From NCBI GenBank assembly GCA_002335605.1, contig BEDY01000001.1, forward strand, positions 2,294,001 through 2,358,000: DNA of 64,000 nucleotides, written 5' to 3'. Position 1 is the first letter of the stretch. Each line of letters starts with the position of its first letter. This stretch comes from Prillingera fragicola. Lineage: Eukaryota; Basidiomycota; Tremellomycetes; Trichosporonales; Trichosporonaceae. Positions 47,073 to 58,060 of the stretch are shown here, in pieces. Both the position numbers and the translations under genes were made by a program. The notes beneath the pieces are model-generated. The model did no database searches. It had not been told where the DNA came from and saw only the letters and a program-made list of their open reading frames with translations.

Positions 47073-48396
47073 GCCAGACCACCATGTTCAGCGAATGTGA
47101 TATTGGAAGCGGACGATCGTAGCGTGTATCAGCGACGGCAGCAGGACCACCTGCACAAGTTCATATCCAAGTACCAAGAGGCGAGACGGCTCGACGCACC
47201 TCAACCCTCACGGGCATACGACTAAAGGTTGTCATGCCAGTGGGCTCATAGAATTCGATAATCTGCATATAGCGACGGGCGCGGCGAGACTATTTTACGA
47301 CAACAACGATGGCCACAATCGTGCGCCTCGTATCCTCCAACCCACAATCATCACCCACACCCTCCAACCCCTCCCGTCCGCGCATCACGTTTCTTCTTTT
47401 GACCTTTCGATACCCATCGTCAGCTTTTTTTTGATAGACTGGGACGTCTATGTATGGTGGTATTTCGTGCGTGTTGCAGGAGTGGAAATTGTCGTGTTGA
47501 CGACTCCGCAAATGACATCAGGCGGGCAAACGTGCGGCTAACTATCCGAGTGGCGGTTACTCCACTTGAGCCTCCAGTAATGGATTACATGCCTCTCCCG
47601 TCAACTGACGCAGGTCTGTCTACCACCCGGCACTGAACATTTTTCAGACGCAAACCACAGCCGCCCGAGGATGAGTGGCAACGTGGGTGGCGGCGTGGGA
47701 AACGGGATCGCAAGAATGCACTGGAACAGAAACGCACACGCGTCTAGAGGTACGAGCGAGGAACAGCAAAGGCGCCTCACTCTTTGAATGACCCAAGCCT
47801 GTGCCTCTCAGCACCGTACCGCGCTTCCGTGTCGTCTGTGTTCAATGAAAAGATGCCATTATAAGCACCGGAATTCTGGAATGTGAATTGCACGCGAGGA
47901 GGGTTACTCGGGCGGGCCAGTTCCCACGCTCATTGGCAGCGAGGTACGCGCTGGTTGTTGACAGTTGTGCGCAGAACCAGTCGGGCCCAGGCCTCGTCTC
48001 TGGCTGGTTCAACGATGTCGGAGACTGTGGGCACCAAGGTGATCTGCCCTAGCTGCTTAATGAAGACGCGGCTGATCCCCGAGATAGCGCGGGAGTGACT
48101 TGTTTCCCACTCGGCCAGTCGCATCATGCGCATCATCCGTGAGGATCTCGCTGCAGAGCGCATGGCACGTTTGATTGTGGTGTCGCGACGACCTGAAGCT
48201 CTGTCCTTTCTCACGCACTCTCGACGCGAACATAAGACAAGGCACTGAGAAGAGCAATGGTAAACAAATGCATTTATTGTTTCTAGCGCTTGTCGCTTCT
48301 GTGAAACCAAGTTGGATCTCATGTCTGACGCGATCTAACGACTGGTTGCCGCGGCAGGAGGATCCGGCGCCGAGACGCCGGAGGACTGCGGGACAC
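47073..48396. other. Convergent intergenic region, SR kinase to IFA38
   Basis: 1.3 kb between converging genes. Directly after the kinase stop, the same frame stays open for 50 more codons to a TAA at 47223-47225. Beyond that no coding sequence is supported. AT-rich patches near 47,390-47,440 and 47,850 may mark polyadenylation regions. Confidence 0.5.
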
Positions 48397-49724
48397 TTAC
48401 TGGCTCTTAGCCTCACGAGCCTTCTTGCGGAGGGCACGCTTGCGAATGTCCTTGTGCATGCTGAGAATGACACTGACGCCAATAGCTTCGGAAACGCTGC
48501 CAAAGAGCCCAACAATGTAGTCGAGGAAGGCGTGCGAGGGGTAAGGAGTCGACTCGTAAGGACGGCCCTGGGCACCACGGGCGAGGTTGATCGACGAGAG
48601 GGTGGAGGCGACGAAGGACTTGGCAGTGGGAACAGTGAGCGAAGGGCGGCGGATCTTGGACATGTTCGAGACCTGTTGTGTGAGCAGTTGGCCAGTCTAC
48701 TAACATAAATACTCACGACAAAGGCAGGGAAGACCATGCGGACAAGAACACCGGAAGGCTCAACCTCGGTGGCAACAGCAGTGTTCCAGGTCTGAAGACC
48801 ACCTTTGGTGCACGAGTAGGCGGCAAGGAGGGCGGAGGGGATGCGACCCGACAGCGAACCAATGTTGAGGACAAGCGAGTTGGGAGCGTTCTCCTTCTCC
48901 GAGCGAGCAACAAGCTGGGGAAGGAGAGTGCGGGTGAGCTGGAGAGTCCACGAGATGTTCTACACAACGTCAGTGTGAGCATGAGATTGCAAGCAGAGGA
49001 ACTGACGGTTTGGACGATGGCGTCAATCTCCCTCGGGTCGGTCTCGGCGAATGCAACAGGCATGTCGTGGCTAGCACCGACATTGTTCACAAGGACGCCG
49101 AGGTCAAGGTCGGCAGCGGCGTAGCCGACACGAGCCACAGCAGCATGAAGATCTCCGGGGTTGGCAGCGTCGGCAATGACAGTCTTCGTGGGGACCTTGT
49201 ACTTGGTCTCTGCTCAAGTCAACAGAGTTTCCTCTCAGAATCGTTGTTGAGGGCACGTACGGAGTTCCTTGGCAACGTCGTCAAGAGCAACCTGGCGGCG
49301 GCCAACGAGGATAATACCAAAGCCCTTGGCAGCAAGCTGACGGGCAAACTCGAGTCCAATGCCAGCAGTGCAGCCAGTAACGACAGCCCAAGTCTGCCCG
49401 TTGCGCGACTTGAACTTTGAGATCTGAAGAGTCAGCCAGTGCCAGGAATGCCGAAGGCCCCAGGCCCGTCTCGGCTGTATCGATACCCACACTCATGCCG
49501 GGAAGAACAAAGATCTCAAGCAAGAGCTTGAGCCAGGAGTATCCATAGCGGATGACGAAGAGCGCGCCGATGCTGGCGAGGATGATGGTCGGCAGGGGAA
49601 CATCGACGACTGTTACGTTAGTTCAGGCGAGGGACGGGTTGAACGCACCAATCTCGTGGCCAAAGAGCTTGACCGAGGGGTGGGTAATACCCGACGAGGC
49701 GAGATGGATCGTGTCTGCGACCAT
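48397..49724 (-). CDS. IFA38: Very-long-chain 3-ketoacyl-CoA reductase (IFA38/KAR)
   Basis: Exons 49724-49649, 49609-49491, 49423-49261, 49209-49007, 48959-48717 and 48672-48397 give 359 residues. An N-terminal transmembrane helix ([18 protein letters not shown]) is followed by a short-chain dehydrogenase domain. It has the TGCTAGIG cofactor loop, VNNVGASHD, and a catalytic Ser in [11 protein letters not shown] preceding Y-S-C-T-K. The [10 protein letters not shown] end and a Lys/Arg-rich C-terminus ([14 protein letters not shown]) fit an ER membrane protein. It performs the second step of fatty-acid elongation, reducing 3-ketoacyl-CoA with NADPH, for sphingolipid very-long-chain acids. The YxxxK and Ser pair are intact, so it should be active. 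It diverges from DAD1 across 248 bp. Confidence 0.92.
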
Positions 49725-49972
49725 TTTGCAACAGTTGAGTGGTAATGAGGGAGACAGAAAGTCGATGCTGGACCAGTGTTCACGACGACTGACGCGCTCT
49801 GCGTACACCGCGCTTGGGGATCGGCGTGCCTGCACGTGACCTTCATGTGCCTGAAAGTTGTAATGGAGCGGTCATGGATGATTAGGGAATATTGTTTATT
49901 CCACCCACTTTAATTCCTAATGGCAACAACAAATCCATTCCAACAGTTGACAACAACCACAACCCACTCACC
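49725..49972. promoter_or_regulatory. Divergent promoter IFA38 / DAD1 with ATTAGG boxes
   Basis: A 248-bp shared promoter. It contains ATTAGG at 49881-49886 and its reverse complement CCTAAT at 49916-49921, in an AT-rich patch that contrasts with the GC-rich surroundings. The same hexamer recurs four times in the RPC82/PYM promoter. Confidence 0.5.
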
Positions 49973-50364
49973 ATGTCCACATCACGCCCATCAATGGCGC
50001 CAGAGGGTACATCATTCTTTGAGCAGGAGCGCAAGCGTCTTATTGATGAAATTTCAGAGGTAGAGCTCTTCTGGACGCTTCTCGGCTAACGCGCAGGGCT
50101 TTGGCGAGGCGACAACGCAGATCAACACACTCAACCGTGGCCTCGATCAGGCTCACCTCGTCGGCAAGGACTTTAACACTGTCGCACAGCTGTGGGGACA
50201 GTTTACACAGGCAGCGCAAGCAAAGGCTGTGAGTACTGTCGCAAGTGGTGAGGGAAGGGTCGCTGACAGACACGCAGGCTGAACCTCCTGCCGACGGTGC
50301 GGTTCCCGGCACTGGCACGCGTCACCTCGGCGCAAGCGTCGCTGGCCAGCCTCAGAGTCAATGA
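49973..50364 (+). CDS. DAD1: DASH/DAM1 complex subunit DAD1
   Basis: Exons 49973-50059, 50097-50228 and 50278-50364 give 101 residues. The core matches Dad1: F-F-E-Q-E-R-x-R-L-I-D-E-I-S, then GFGEATTQINTLNRGL, VGKDFNTVAQLWGQF. The DASH complex forms rings and couples fungal kinetochores to spindle microtubules. The core spans ~55 residues; the C-terminal ~30 residues after the second intron are a low-complexity extension (PPADGAVPGTG) with no recognised function. The short exons and phase-0 introns agree with the frame. It converges with the ELP5-like gene across 104 bp. Confidence 0.88.
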
Positions 50365-50468
50365 GCTCAAGCAAGAGCCGCAAGCATACCCTGCATGGCC
50401 CGACACCATACCCATGACATGTAATATTGTACATTGTAGCTCTACTGTCTGCCGAGGTGTACGGCGTT

Positions 50469-51659
50469 CTAAATCTCATCGTCTTCCTCGTCGTCTGACC
50501 AGTCCATTCCCATGCCTAGGTCCGCTCCCTCTCCCTCATGCGCGTAGGGCAATGGTACAGCTCCGCGAGCCTCGCGCTGGCTATCCGTGAGCTGGAGGTT
50601 GAATGGGAGGTTGAGGTCGGCGTGCGTAGTGGGCTTCTTAGTGTTGGCTGTTGTGGACGCGACAACGGGCCGTACCTCGACGACGTCCTCGAGAGCAACA
50701 GTCTGCCATCTGCCCTTGTCGTCTCCGCGCTTCATACCATCCAACGCACGCACGATCGCCTTGGCTCCGCCAGTGGGCTTACGCACAAGCACCTGCACAG
50801 CCCATGCGTCGCGGGGCGCCACCTCGGAGCTCTCTGCCCCGCGGAGCGCAAGAGCGTCTCCAACACCGCGTGCCGAGGCAGCGTCAAGCGCTTGCCAAAA
50901 GCGGGGAGATGTGTCGGCTGGGAGGAGGTATGACCGCGACAAGTGCTCGAGTGTCGGCGGCGCGTGTGGGGTGAGGAGCGTCAGTCCAGCTGAAAGCGTG
51001 GAGGCAAGAATGTCCTCTGTGAACGCGCTTCCGGCTGGAGATGCCATTATCAAACGGGATGGAGCTACATTGTCAGCACCGATGGAAAGTGAGCTGTGGT
51101 CGTGGCTCACGCTTGGACGCCTTCACCGCCGCTAGGAGAGTGCGCACGACACGCGTAGCGACCGCAACGCCATAGTCCTCGGCGAGGACGTCGGGAGCGT
51201 CAAGAAACACCTGGGCTCCAGCAGGGAGGTTCTGGCCTAATCGGTCAGCGTGGGTCACTCGAATTTCAACCAACTCACAGGCCGACTTGATCTTGACCTC
51301 AATGTCAACATCCTCACTGAACCCTGGGACTGCGCCCGAGAGGTCAATAGCGGTACCACGCGATTCCCAACCGGGAAGATAGGCATCTGGAGGTTGGAGT
51401 ACGCAGATGAGGAGGGACGCTTGGCCACTAGAATGTCAGCTGCTATCTCCGGAGGCGTTGCCAGAATTTCTGAGCCGGCGGCTCATTGCTGACATGCTGA
51501 GCTGGTGGCCACAGCAGAGAATGCTACGCACCGTGCTTGGCCTCGTGCGAGGACTTCGCAAACTAGAGGCTCCGGTGGTGTGCTGAGTGCATGCTGCACG
51601 ACCACGAGTTGCGTTGGGGGCACTGCAGTGCCAGCAAAGACTGCTTCGAGGTTGGACAT
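50469..51659 (-). CDS. ELP5: Probable Elongator complex subunit ELP5
   Basis: Exons 51659-51532, 51427-51279, 51236-51111 and 51064-50469 give 332 residues. The N-terminal part reads like the RecA-like fold of Elp4/5/6 (LVVVQHALSTPPEPLVCEVLARG, then ASLLICVLQPPDAYLPGW, later LAEDYGVAVATRVVRTLLAAV, LASTLSAGLTLLTPHAPPTLEHL). The end is typical of Elp5: FNLQLTDSQREARGAVPLPY followed by a Trp/Asp/Glu-rich tail ending DDEEDDEI. Elp5 belongs to the Elp456 ring of Elongator, which modifies wobble uridines of tRNA. Walker motifs are not visible, as expected for Elp5. The first intron (104 nt) is longer than its neighbours and splits a 12-nt duplication that encodes R-G-Q-A twice. The start at 51659 (MSNLEAVF) is preferred over 51755. 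Confidence 0.6.
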
Positions 51660-51905
51660 GAGGTAGTGGGTGGAGGAGGGATGGTTCCTGATGCTGTGGG
51701 CCGAGGTGACCGGGGTTTCAACATGTTCCACCAGCGGGTAGTCACTACGCGCCATTCATCCTTGTTTCGTCCTTCTCTGTCTCTCTCTCCTTCATTTACC
51801 TCAACTGCACTGTAACAGACGGGCATTCGCGTTGTGCACATTACTTGAAATCCACCTATATCACCCCTGCGCCGTCAGCTCGCCAACCCCTCGCCTGCGC
51901 CCATC
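51660..51905. promoter_or_regulatory. Divergent promoter ELP5 / nucleoside hydrolase
   Basis: A 246-bp shared promoter. The + strand contains a CT-rich tract (CCTTCTCTGTCTCTCTCTCC, near 51,771). No ATTAGG boxes. Confidence 0.4.
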
Positions 51906-53439
51906 ATGACGACTCGTCACAAGATTATCATTGATACCGAGTATGTGCTGCTTCCCGTTGCCACCGCTGCCACCGCTGCCATGAGAGCCTGAATAGCCAT
52001 GCTGACAGCAACAGCCCCGGAGTGGATGACGTTCTTGCTATTCTTCTGGCACTCGCATCGGTGAGTGCCGCTGCACAAAACTCAAACTGACAGGTAGCCC
52101 GAGGTCGACGTCGCCCTCATTTCTGTCGTGTTTGGTACGTTCGGCGCCGCCCGATAGGCGGGAGGGATACACAGCTGCAGTGACCAGTGACTGACGCTCC
52201 AAAGGAAACACCCACGCTCCCCAGACCTTCACCAACCTGCTGAAACTCTATCACAACCTCGGCATTGAGCTCCAAGAGCACCCTGAGGCTCGTGAGCGAT
52301 ACGCAGGTGTATTGGATGGCAAGAAGACGCTTGTTGCCATTGGGGAGGATGACCCCATTGGCGGACAGAAGCATGTCGCGACTTACTTTGTGAGTGCCAT
52401 GTGCCATGGACGAACGCGTCCGTCCAGTATTGACCCAACTCAGCACGGCAAGGATGGCTTGTCCAACATCACGCAAACCCACCCCGAGTTCGACGCGCCC
52501 GAGTTTGACCCCAGCAAACCTCACGAGTTCCTCGAGTTTACCGACAAGTCTGCGTGGAAGGCTATTCTTGACATGCTCCGCACCGAGCCAGAGGGGACCG
52601 TGACCATTGTCGCGCTGGGACCTCGTGAGTGCTTACTACCGCAATAGAGGAGTGACTAACATTCAGTTACCAACGTGGCTTGGGCATTGCAGGAGGATCC
52701 CGAGACTTTCAAGCGTGTGGCTGAGGTTGTCTGGATGGGTGGTACTCTTGACCGTCCAGGCAACACATCGCCTGTGGCCGAGTTCAACTCGTTCGCCGAC
52801 CCCTACGCCTTTGCTGATGTCCTCGCTGGCGCGAAGGCGGGCCTCTTCCGCTTCACCTTTGCGCCACTCGACATTACGACGCCGCACATGATTCCCTTCA
52901 CCGATCTTTTGCACCCAGCTCTCATCCCTGGAGCTACCCCGGAGATCATTGCCTCTGTGCCCCCTCCCACCCGACTGCAGGCGTTCACAACCTCCTTCCT
53001 TCTGCGTGTCCGTGGCCTGCAGGCCAAGTTTGGCCTTCCCGACGCCATGGAGATGCACGACCCCGTTGCCGTGTGGTACGCTATCGCCAACGGTGGCAAG
53101 GCCGGATCTCTCGCTTCCGCATGGACGGTCACAGGCCGCGAGTTTGCCGTTGAGCGTAACGGCGAGGTCACCCGCGGCATGTGTGTTGTGGACCGTCGTG
53201 GCACTGGCGAAACGCCCGAGACCAACCGCACAGAAGACAAGTCGCTCACCGAGGGCCAGGTTGGTACCGAGTCCTTGGGTCCCGGCGGCAAGGAGCCTCC
53301 TAGTATCACCCCGGAGCCTTCGCCCGAGAAGGAGGCGGACAAGCAGTTGAACGCCCTGCCCCTTATGATCAGTACCACGCCCGGCTCGGAGGTGCTCCGT
53401 CGCGAGCTCTTGCGCCGCGTGTTTGGCACCTCGATCTAA
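51906..53439 (+). CDS. Inosine-uridine preferring nucleoside hydrolase
   Basis: Exons 51906-51940, 52015-52060, 52098-52134, 52205-52389, 52444-52624 and 52667-53439 give 418 residues. The Ca-binding motif D-T-D-P-G-V-D-D is assembled across intron 1. I chose the acceptor that produces exactly this motif; one 6 nt upstream would insert N-S. Further family motifs are SVVFGNTHA, IVALGPLTNVAWAL, VVWMGGT, EFNSFADP and the distal M-H-D-P. These hydrolases split ribonucleosides into base and ribose for purine/pyrimidine salvage, in the cytosol. Residues ~310-380 form a Gly/Glu/Pro-rich insert before the last helix, which resembles a lineage-specific loop. Substrate preference cannot be told. Confidence 0.93.
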
Positions 53440-53624
53440 CAGTGTTAGTATATTTTGCTGTTCGATGCGGTTAGAGTTGCCTAGAGGCATGTGCGCGTCG
53501 TTGCAGACATTGGAAGCTAGTCTTGCTTCAGCATCCGAGGCTAGAATGATATAAATAGCATATGCACAGTGGATGATTGCGGTTCGTCTCGAAAACCAGT
53601 GTATCTCTCCTCCGTTCCCCCTCT

Positions 53625-55490
53625 CTATCGTGCAGGGATACCGCCGGGGAGGTCGCGGAGGATCATGACGACCATATCCGTCCTCGTCTCTGCGAGCCCC
53701 AGCATGTCGAGCGCGTTTTGCAGCTCCTCGAGATCCGCCCTGTCCTTCGCACCGAGATAATCCATGACGTCGCCCTCTAGATCCGGACGGTCAATCTTGG
53801 CGAGCAGCTGCGAACGCTTCTCAATCTCACGTGTGCGGCGTTGCTCAATGTTGGCAAGCGTCTTGTACACGCCTGAAAGCAAGAAGCCGTACGCCTTGCG
53901 CAGGTCAATGCCCCATAGATGGTAGTCGGCGCCGGGGAACATGGAGCGGCCCTTGGCCGCGCCAGTCTTGGGTACCTCCTGAATGTCGATGAGCGAGAGC
54001 TTTTGCAACTCGGAGAGAATGTGGCGGGCTTCACGCAGCGGAATCATGGCACAGTCGCGAACCATTGTTTCACTGGCATAATGTGCCCTTGCGACCACAG
54101 CCAACACTCGTGCTGCCTTGTCGTCGATGCGTTCGCGTACCAACTCGGTGATGAGGCTGGCCTTTAAACTCGTGCAAATGTTCTCAATCTCCACCCAGTA
54201 CGTCGGGTTCGAGTGCTCGTTGTGGGACAGGAAGCGAGAGCCGGCAACGTCCGTGGCGAGGTCGTCACCGCTCATAACGGCTAGATACTGGCGAACAATC
54301 TCGGGAATGTTTTTGCTACCAGCCCCAGCCAGACCAGCCATGAGGAGCTTGTGGGAGGAATGAGGAATCTGATCGACAATCTGTGTCACGTTGACACTGT
54401 CCTCAGTACGGACATCCCGAGCTTCGGTCTGCGAGTGGAGTGATGCGGTAAGGGCCGCCCGCATAACCTCGCCAACAGCAGCATTCCAACGATCCGTGGC
54501 CGCTTTGATGAGCATCTCGTTGCGGATCAGGACGTTGAACTTGTCATAATTGACCCGCAGATGCACAGTGTCGACGACCTCGTACTTGTCCTCGTCAGGA
54601 ACCACGTTGTTCTTGACTCGGCTCGTCGAGGCCGCCTTCTTGGGAATCTTCACCTCGCGAAGAGCGTTCATCCCATCACGGTATCCCCTGCGTTTGTCGT
54701 CCACATCATCCGATGACTGCTTGCGCATCTCAGCAAGAGTGTTGGCCGAGTGCAGCTTGGTACCCGTTGCTGCCGACTTGTCTAGCCATTTTTGCTGGGA
54801 ATCAGCTCAAGTTAAGTTAATGAAACCAACCCTGTATAGCCTCTCAATCTGGTCGGAGCGCAGGATGTGTAACTCGGCGCAGGTTGGCTCGATAAAGCCC
54901 TGGCGGATGAGATTGATCATGACTTTTCGCAAGGCAAGGGCACCTGTGGGATCAGCAACGCCTGGGTGTAGTGTGACTCACGTTGCCTGTCGTCACTTGC
55001 ACCGCTGACCTCGATGAGTTCCGGCATCCTGAGCTTGCCATACATCAGAGCCTGGCGTACCAACTCTAGTCCCTATGCAGGTCAGCTCAGTCCAACTCAA
55101 CATTACTTACCTCCTCTCCAAACCTATCCTCCGTCAATGCCAGGATGCGGCCCCAGCGTAACCGCAGGAGGCACTCCTGGACGTCAAACTCGTACATTTC
55201 ATCCGCTCCGGCATCACGCGTCGAGGTCGACCCGACAAGATTGTGCTGGATAAGAATAAGAAGTGCCGCATTGGTCGTATGACGGGCCAGCGCAGCCAGG
55301 CGCGACACGGTCAGTGCCGAGCAGCGGCCGCGGTTGAGGAGGGTGGACGCGACACGCTGTAATGTGTTAGCTCCTCTGCATCGACCGCGAGAAAGATCAT
55401 GCTTACACAAACAACGTCGCCAAAGGCGTTGCGCACAATGTGCTCGCACAGCCGGACGGCATCCTTGCCAGTGTTGTTTACGGCGTCCAT
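53625..55490 (-). CDS. RPC82: RNA polymerase III subunit RPC82 (RPC3)
   Basis: Exons 55490-55407, 55356-55111, 55072-54982, 54943-54831 and 54794-53625 give 567 residues. The N-terminal winged-helix region shows LCEHIVRNAFGDVV, LTVSRLAALARHTTNAALLILIQHNLV and MYEFDVQECLLRLRWGRIL. The middle has GLELVRQALMYGKLRMPELIEV and the C-terminal half RVNYDKFNVLIRNEMLI, then IPLREARHILSELQKLSLIDIQEVP. All are landmarks of Rpc82. With Rpc31 and Rpc34 it forms the initiation subcomplex of polymerase III. The intron between LYR and QKWLDK uses a GTTGGT donor, less common than GTRAGT, but phase and sequence support it. It shares a 325-bp promoter with PYM. Confidence 0.92.
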
Positions 55491-55815
55491 GCCGGCTCTC
55501 GAGCAATGAAGTATGTGCAAGAGCAACAACCTCAACAAAAGTCAGACTTGAAGTCACGTGGGGTGGCGAGGAGTAGTCCAGCCAAATCACATCAGATTGA
55601 TTAGGAAATTTTGATTCCGTGACAGTCCCTAATTAGGCCGACTGTAATTGGCAGCGATTAGGATAATATTAGGCAGACTGCATGCACTTTGCTCGCCACT
55701 ACTCGTCTCCATCCATTGTACAAAGCGACACCAGGACAGTTCAAGACCTTTGACGACCTAGATCGCCTGCCAAGGTCCTTTTGTACACATCTGCAGTGCG
55801 GCTGCTCTTCTCGCC
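55491..55815. promoter_or_regulatory. Divergent promoter RPC82 / PYM with four ATTAGG boxes
   Basis: ATTAGG starts at 55600, 55632, 55657 and 55668, all in the same orientation. The second is part of the perfect palindrome CCTAATTAGG (55628-55637). The patch 55,590-55,675 is clearly AT-richer than the flanks. Confidence 0.6.
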
Positions 55816-56905
55816 ATGTCTCTCCCTCCTCTCAACCCCGAGTCGACTGCATCAGGTATCATAGTCGACCCCCAGACTCTAGAGCGCGTCATCCCTTCCT
55901 CTCGTCGAAAGGACGGCTCGTGCGTTTCATATTCTGCAGTCCAGCTAATTTGCTGACTAGTACAGTGTTCGCAAGGAGCAGAAGATCCGCGCAGGCTATG
56001 TTCCCCAGGAGGACGTGGGCGCTTTCCGAGGCCGGCGACAGCTGGAGGCAGAGGCCAGGCGTGGAGTGGTGCCGGGGGCTGGTGGTCGACCAAGTGCCGT
56101 ACCCAAGCCTGATAACCCGTTTGCCCAGCAGCCACCGCAGCCGATTGCCAGCAAAGCACAGGTGAAGAATGAGAAGCGCGCCGTCAAGCGCGCCGAGGCT
56201 CGCCACAACTGGGACTCTGACAGCGAGACGGACGACGACGCAGAGGCAACGCGCGCGGCCTTTGCTGGCCTTGAGCTTGCAGATCTCAAGGATGATGCAG
56301 CCTTTCCGACTCTGGGAGGCCCCAAACCCGCAGCCAAGGCGGACGTCAAGGCTTCTCCATCGGGTGTTGACAAGCCAGCAGCAGCAACCGACAAGCCGAA
56401 ATCGGTCTGGAACAAGAACCCACCACCGGCACCAGCGCCTGCGCCGCCGGTTGCCGCCTCCCCACGTGCCCCAGCCAACTCCAAGCGGACATCATCTACT
56501 CCGAACGCGTCTGCCTCGACCTCGACCTCACCGCCTTCCAACAACCACTACAGTCGTGAGCCGAGCTGGCGTGCACGAGGTGGAAGCCCGCGTGGTCGTG
56601 GTCGCGGCAGCTCAACGTATGTGCCCCCAAAGCCTCACCCCATCCAGGGTGGCCGCAAAGGGCCTATTGGGCTCGCGCACCCACCACCGATCGAGCCGAC
56701 CCCTGCTCGTAACACGCCGCGCAAGTCCCCGGCCTCGGCTGCTCAGCAGCAGCAACAGCAGAAGAGTGAACCACGAGTCCGCCGAGAAGTGCACGTGCGC
56801 GAGGGAGGTCCTCTGGCCGACCGGGTGAGGAGTCTGTTGTTGCAGAACCAGGCGAATGATGGCAGGTCTAAGCGGTTCTCATCGGCAACTTTGCCAGAAC
56901 ACTAA
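55816..56905 (+). CDS. PYM1: PYM (WIBG), Mago-binding exon-junction-complex disassembly factor
   Basis: Exons 55816-55919 and 55966-56905 give 347 residues. The N-terminus matches the Mago-Y14-binding motif of PYM: GIIVDPQTLERVIPSSRRKDGS, then VRKEQKIRAGYVPQEDV after the intron. It continues with an acidic stretch (WDSDSETDDD) and a Pro/Ser-rich body with RGG-like repeats (RGGSPRGRGRGSS), and ends with ADRVRSLLLQNQ. Known PYM is a ribosome-associated cytoplasmic protein that removes exon-junction complexes; its presence fits an intron-rich genome. This version is longer than animal PYM (~200 residues), mainly through the disordered Pro/Ser region. Confidence 0.85.
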
Positions 56906-57092
56906 AACTGAGGTAGCCTACGGGCTGCTTCAGAGGAAATGTAGAATCTTCACGGACATCAATGCATAATTAGCATGATCAGCGGATCTAGAGTAGAAGA
57001 AGTGTCAGAAGCAGGGCCTGGTAGGCCAAGCATCAGTGTGTGGAAGCAGCTCACAGGCGTATCGCTCAGAAAAAACTGTATCATGTCACAGA

Positions 57093-58060
57093 CTAGAAAA
57101 TAACGTCGTCGTCCTTGCCCTGGTCGAGCATATCGGCGCCACCACCCGCGCCGCCACCAATTCCGTCGTCCTTGTGTGTCTCCTCGAGGCCGGTGTTGGC
57201 CTCTGCACGCTCGCCATCGGCCTTGACGGCGTCGCGCTTCTTCTTTCCCTGCACCTTCTTGAGACGGAAGAACTCCTCACTGCAGGTGTCAGTATGGGGT
57301 ATCGTAACTGGGCAATGACGTACCGGTCCATCTCGTCTAGCTCCGAGTTGATATAATTGATGGTGTTCTCCAGCTTAGGAATAACAACGTGCTCGATGGC
57401 GTTAACACGACGGTTGGTTGCGCGGATAACCTCATCGAGAATAGTGAACGCAGTCTGGCAGATCAGCGCCAGTGACCTTATCAGATGCTCACCTGGAGAG
57501 ATGCCAGTTCCACTAGAGTTCCCACCGCCTTTACATATGTGTCTCGACTCCTCTGAATCTGCTGTCCTCCACGACTGAGACCAGTGAGATTGAAATCTGC
57601 TTATTAGCGATTTGCCAAGCACTCGCAGACTCACCATTCCCATCCTTGTTCCTCACACCCTCAAACGCAGGCAGCACAACACCAGACACATTCTCCTGCT
57701 TGGCCTTGACCGTGTAGCTTGCCTTCCGCACACTCTCCTGAACCTGGTATCCAATGTCACCAGCAGTGTAGGTGACCTCGGCAAGCGAGAATGACGCCAG
57801 CTGAAGCACACGTCCCATGAGACGCTTGGCCTCATCGACCTTCTTGAGGATTGCACGGAAACGGGTGGTGAGTGCGTCACGCTTCTTGGCGAGAAGCGAG
57901 TGGCCTGTCTGAGCACCCTTTAAGCGTCCCTTGGTCAAGGTCAGGTTCATACGGGTGGGGCTGTAGAGTGTCAGTGGTGGACTGGAGCGGCGACGACGTG
58001 GGGCGGGTAGCGCTTGTGTGTGACGTACAAGATGGCCTCGCGAGGACCGGTGCCGGACAT
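57093..58060 (-). CDS. VMA8: V-type ATPase subunit D (VMA8)
   Basis: Exons 58060-58029, 57960-57635, 57596-57493, 57454-57324 and 57279-57093 give 259 residues. Conserved central-stalk motifs: PTRMNLTLTKGRLKGAQTGHSLLAKKRDAL, RLMGRVLQLASFSLAEV, VVLPAFE, and the second helix [54 protein letters not shown]. Subunit D is the rotor shaft of the V1 sector that acidifies vacuoles. The C-terminal 35 residues are a Gly/Asp-rich tail. The exon structure is fully phase-consistent. Confidence 0.96.
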
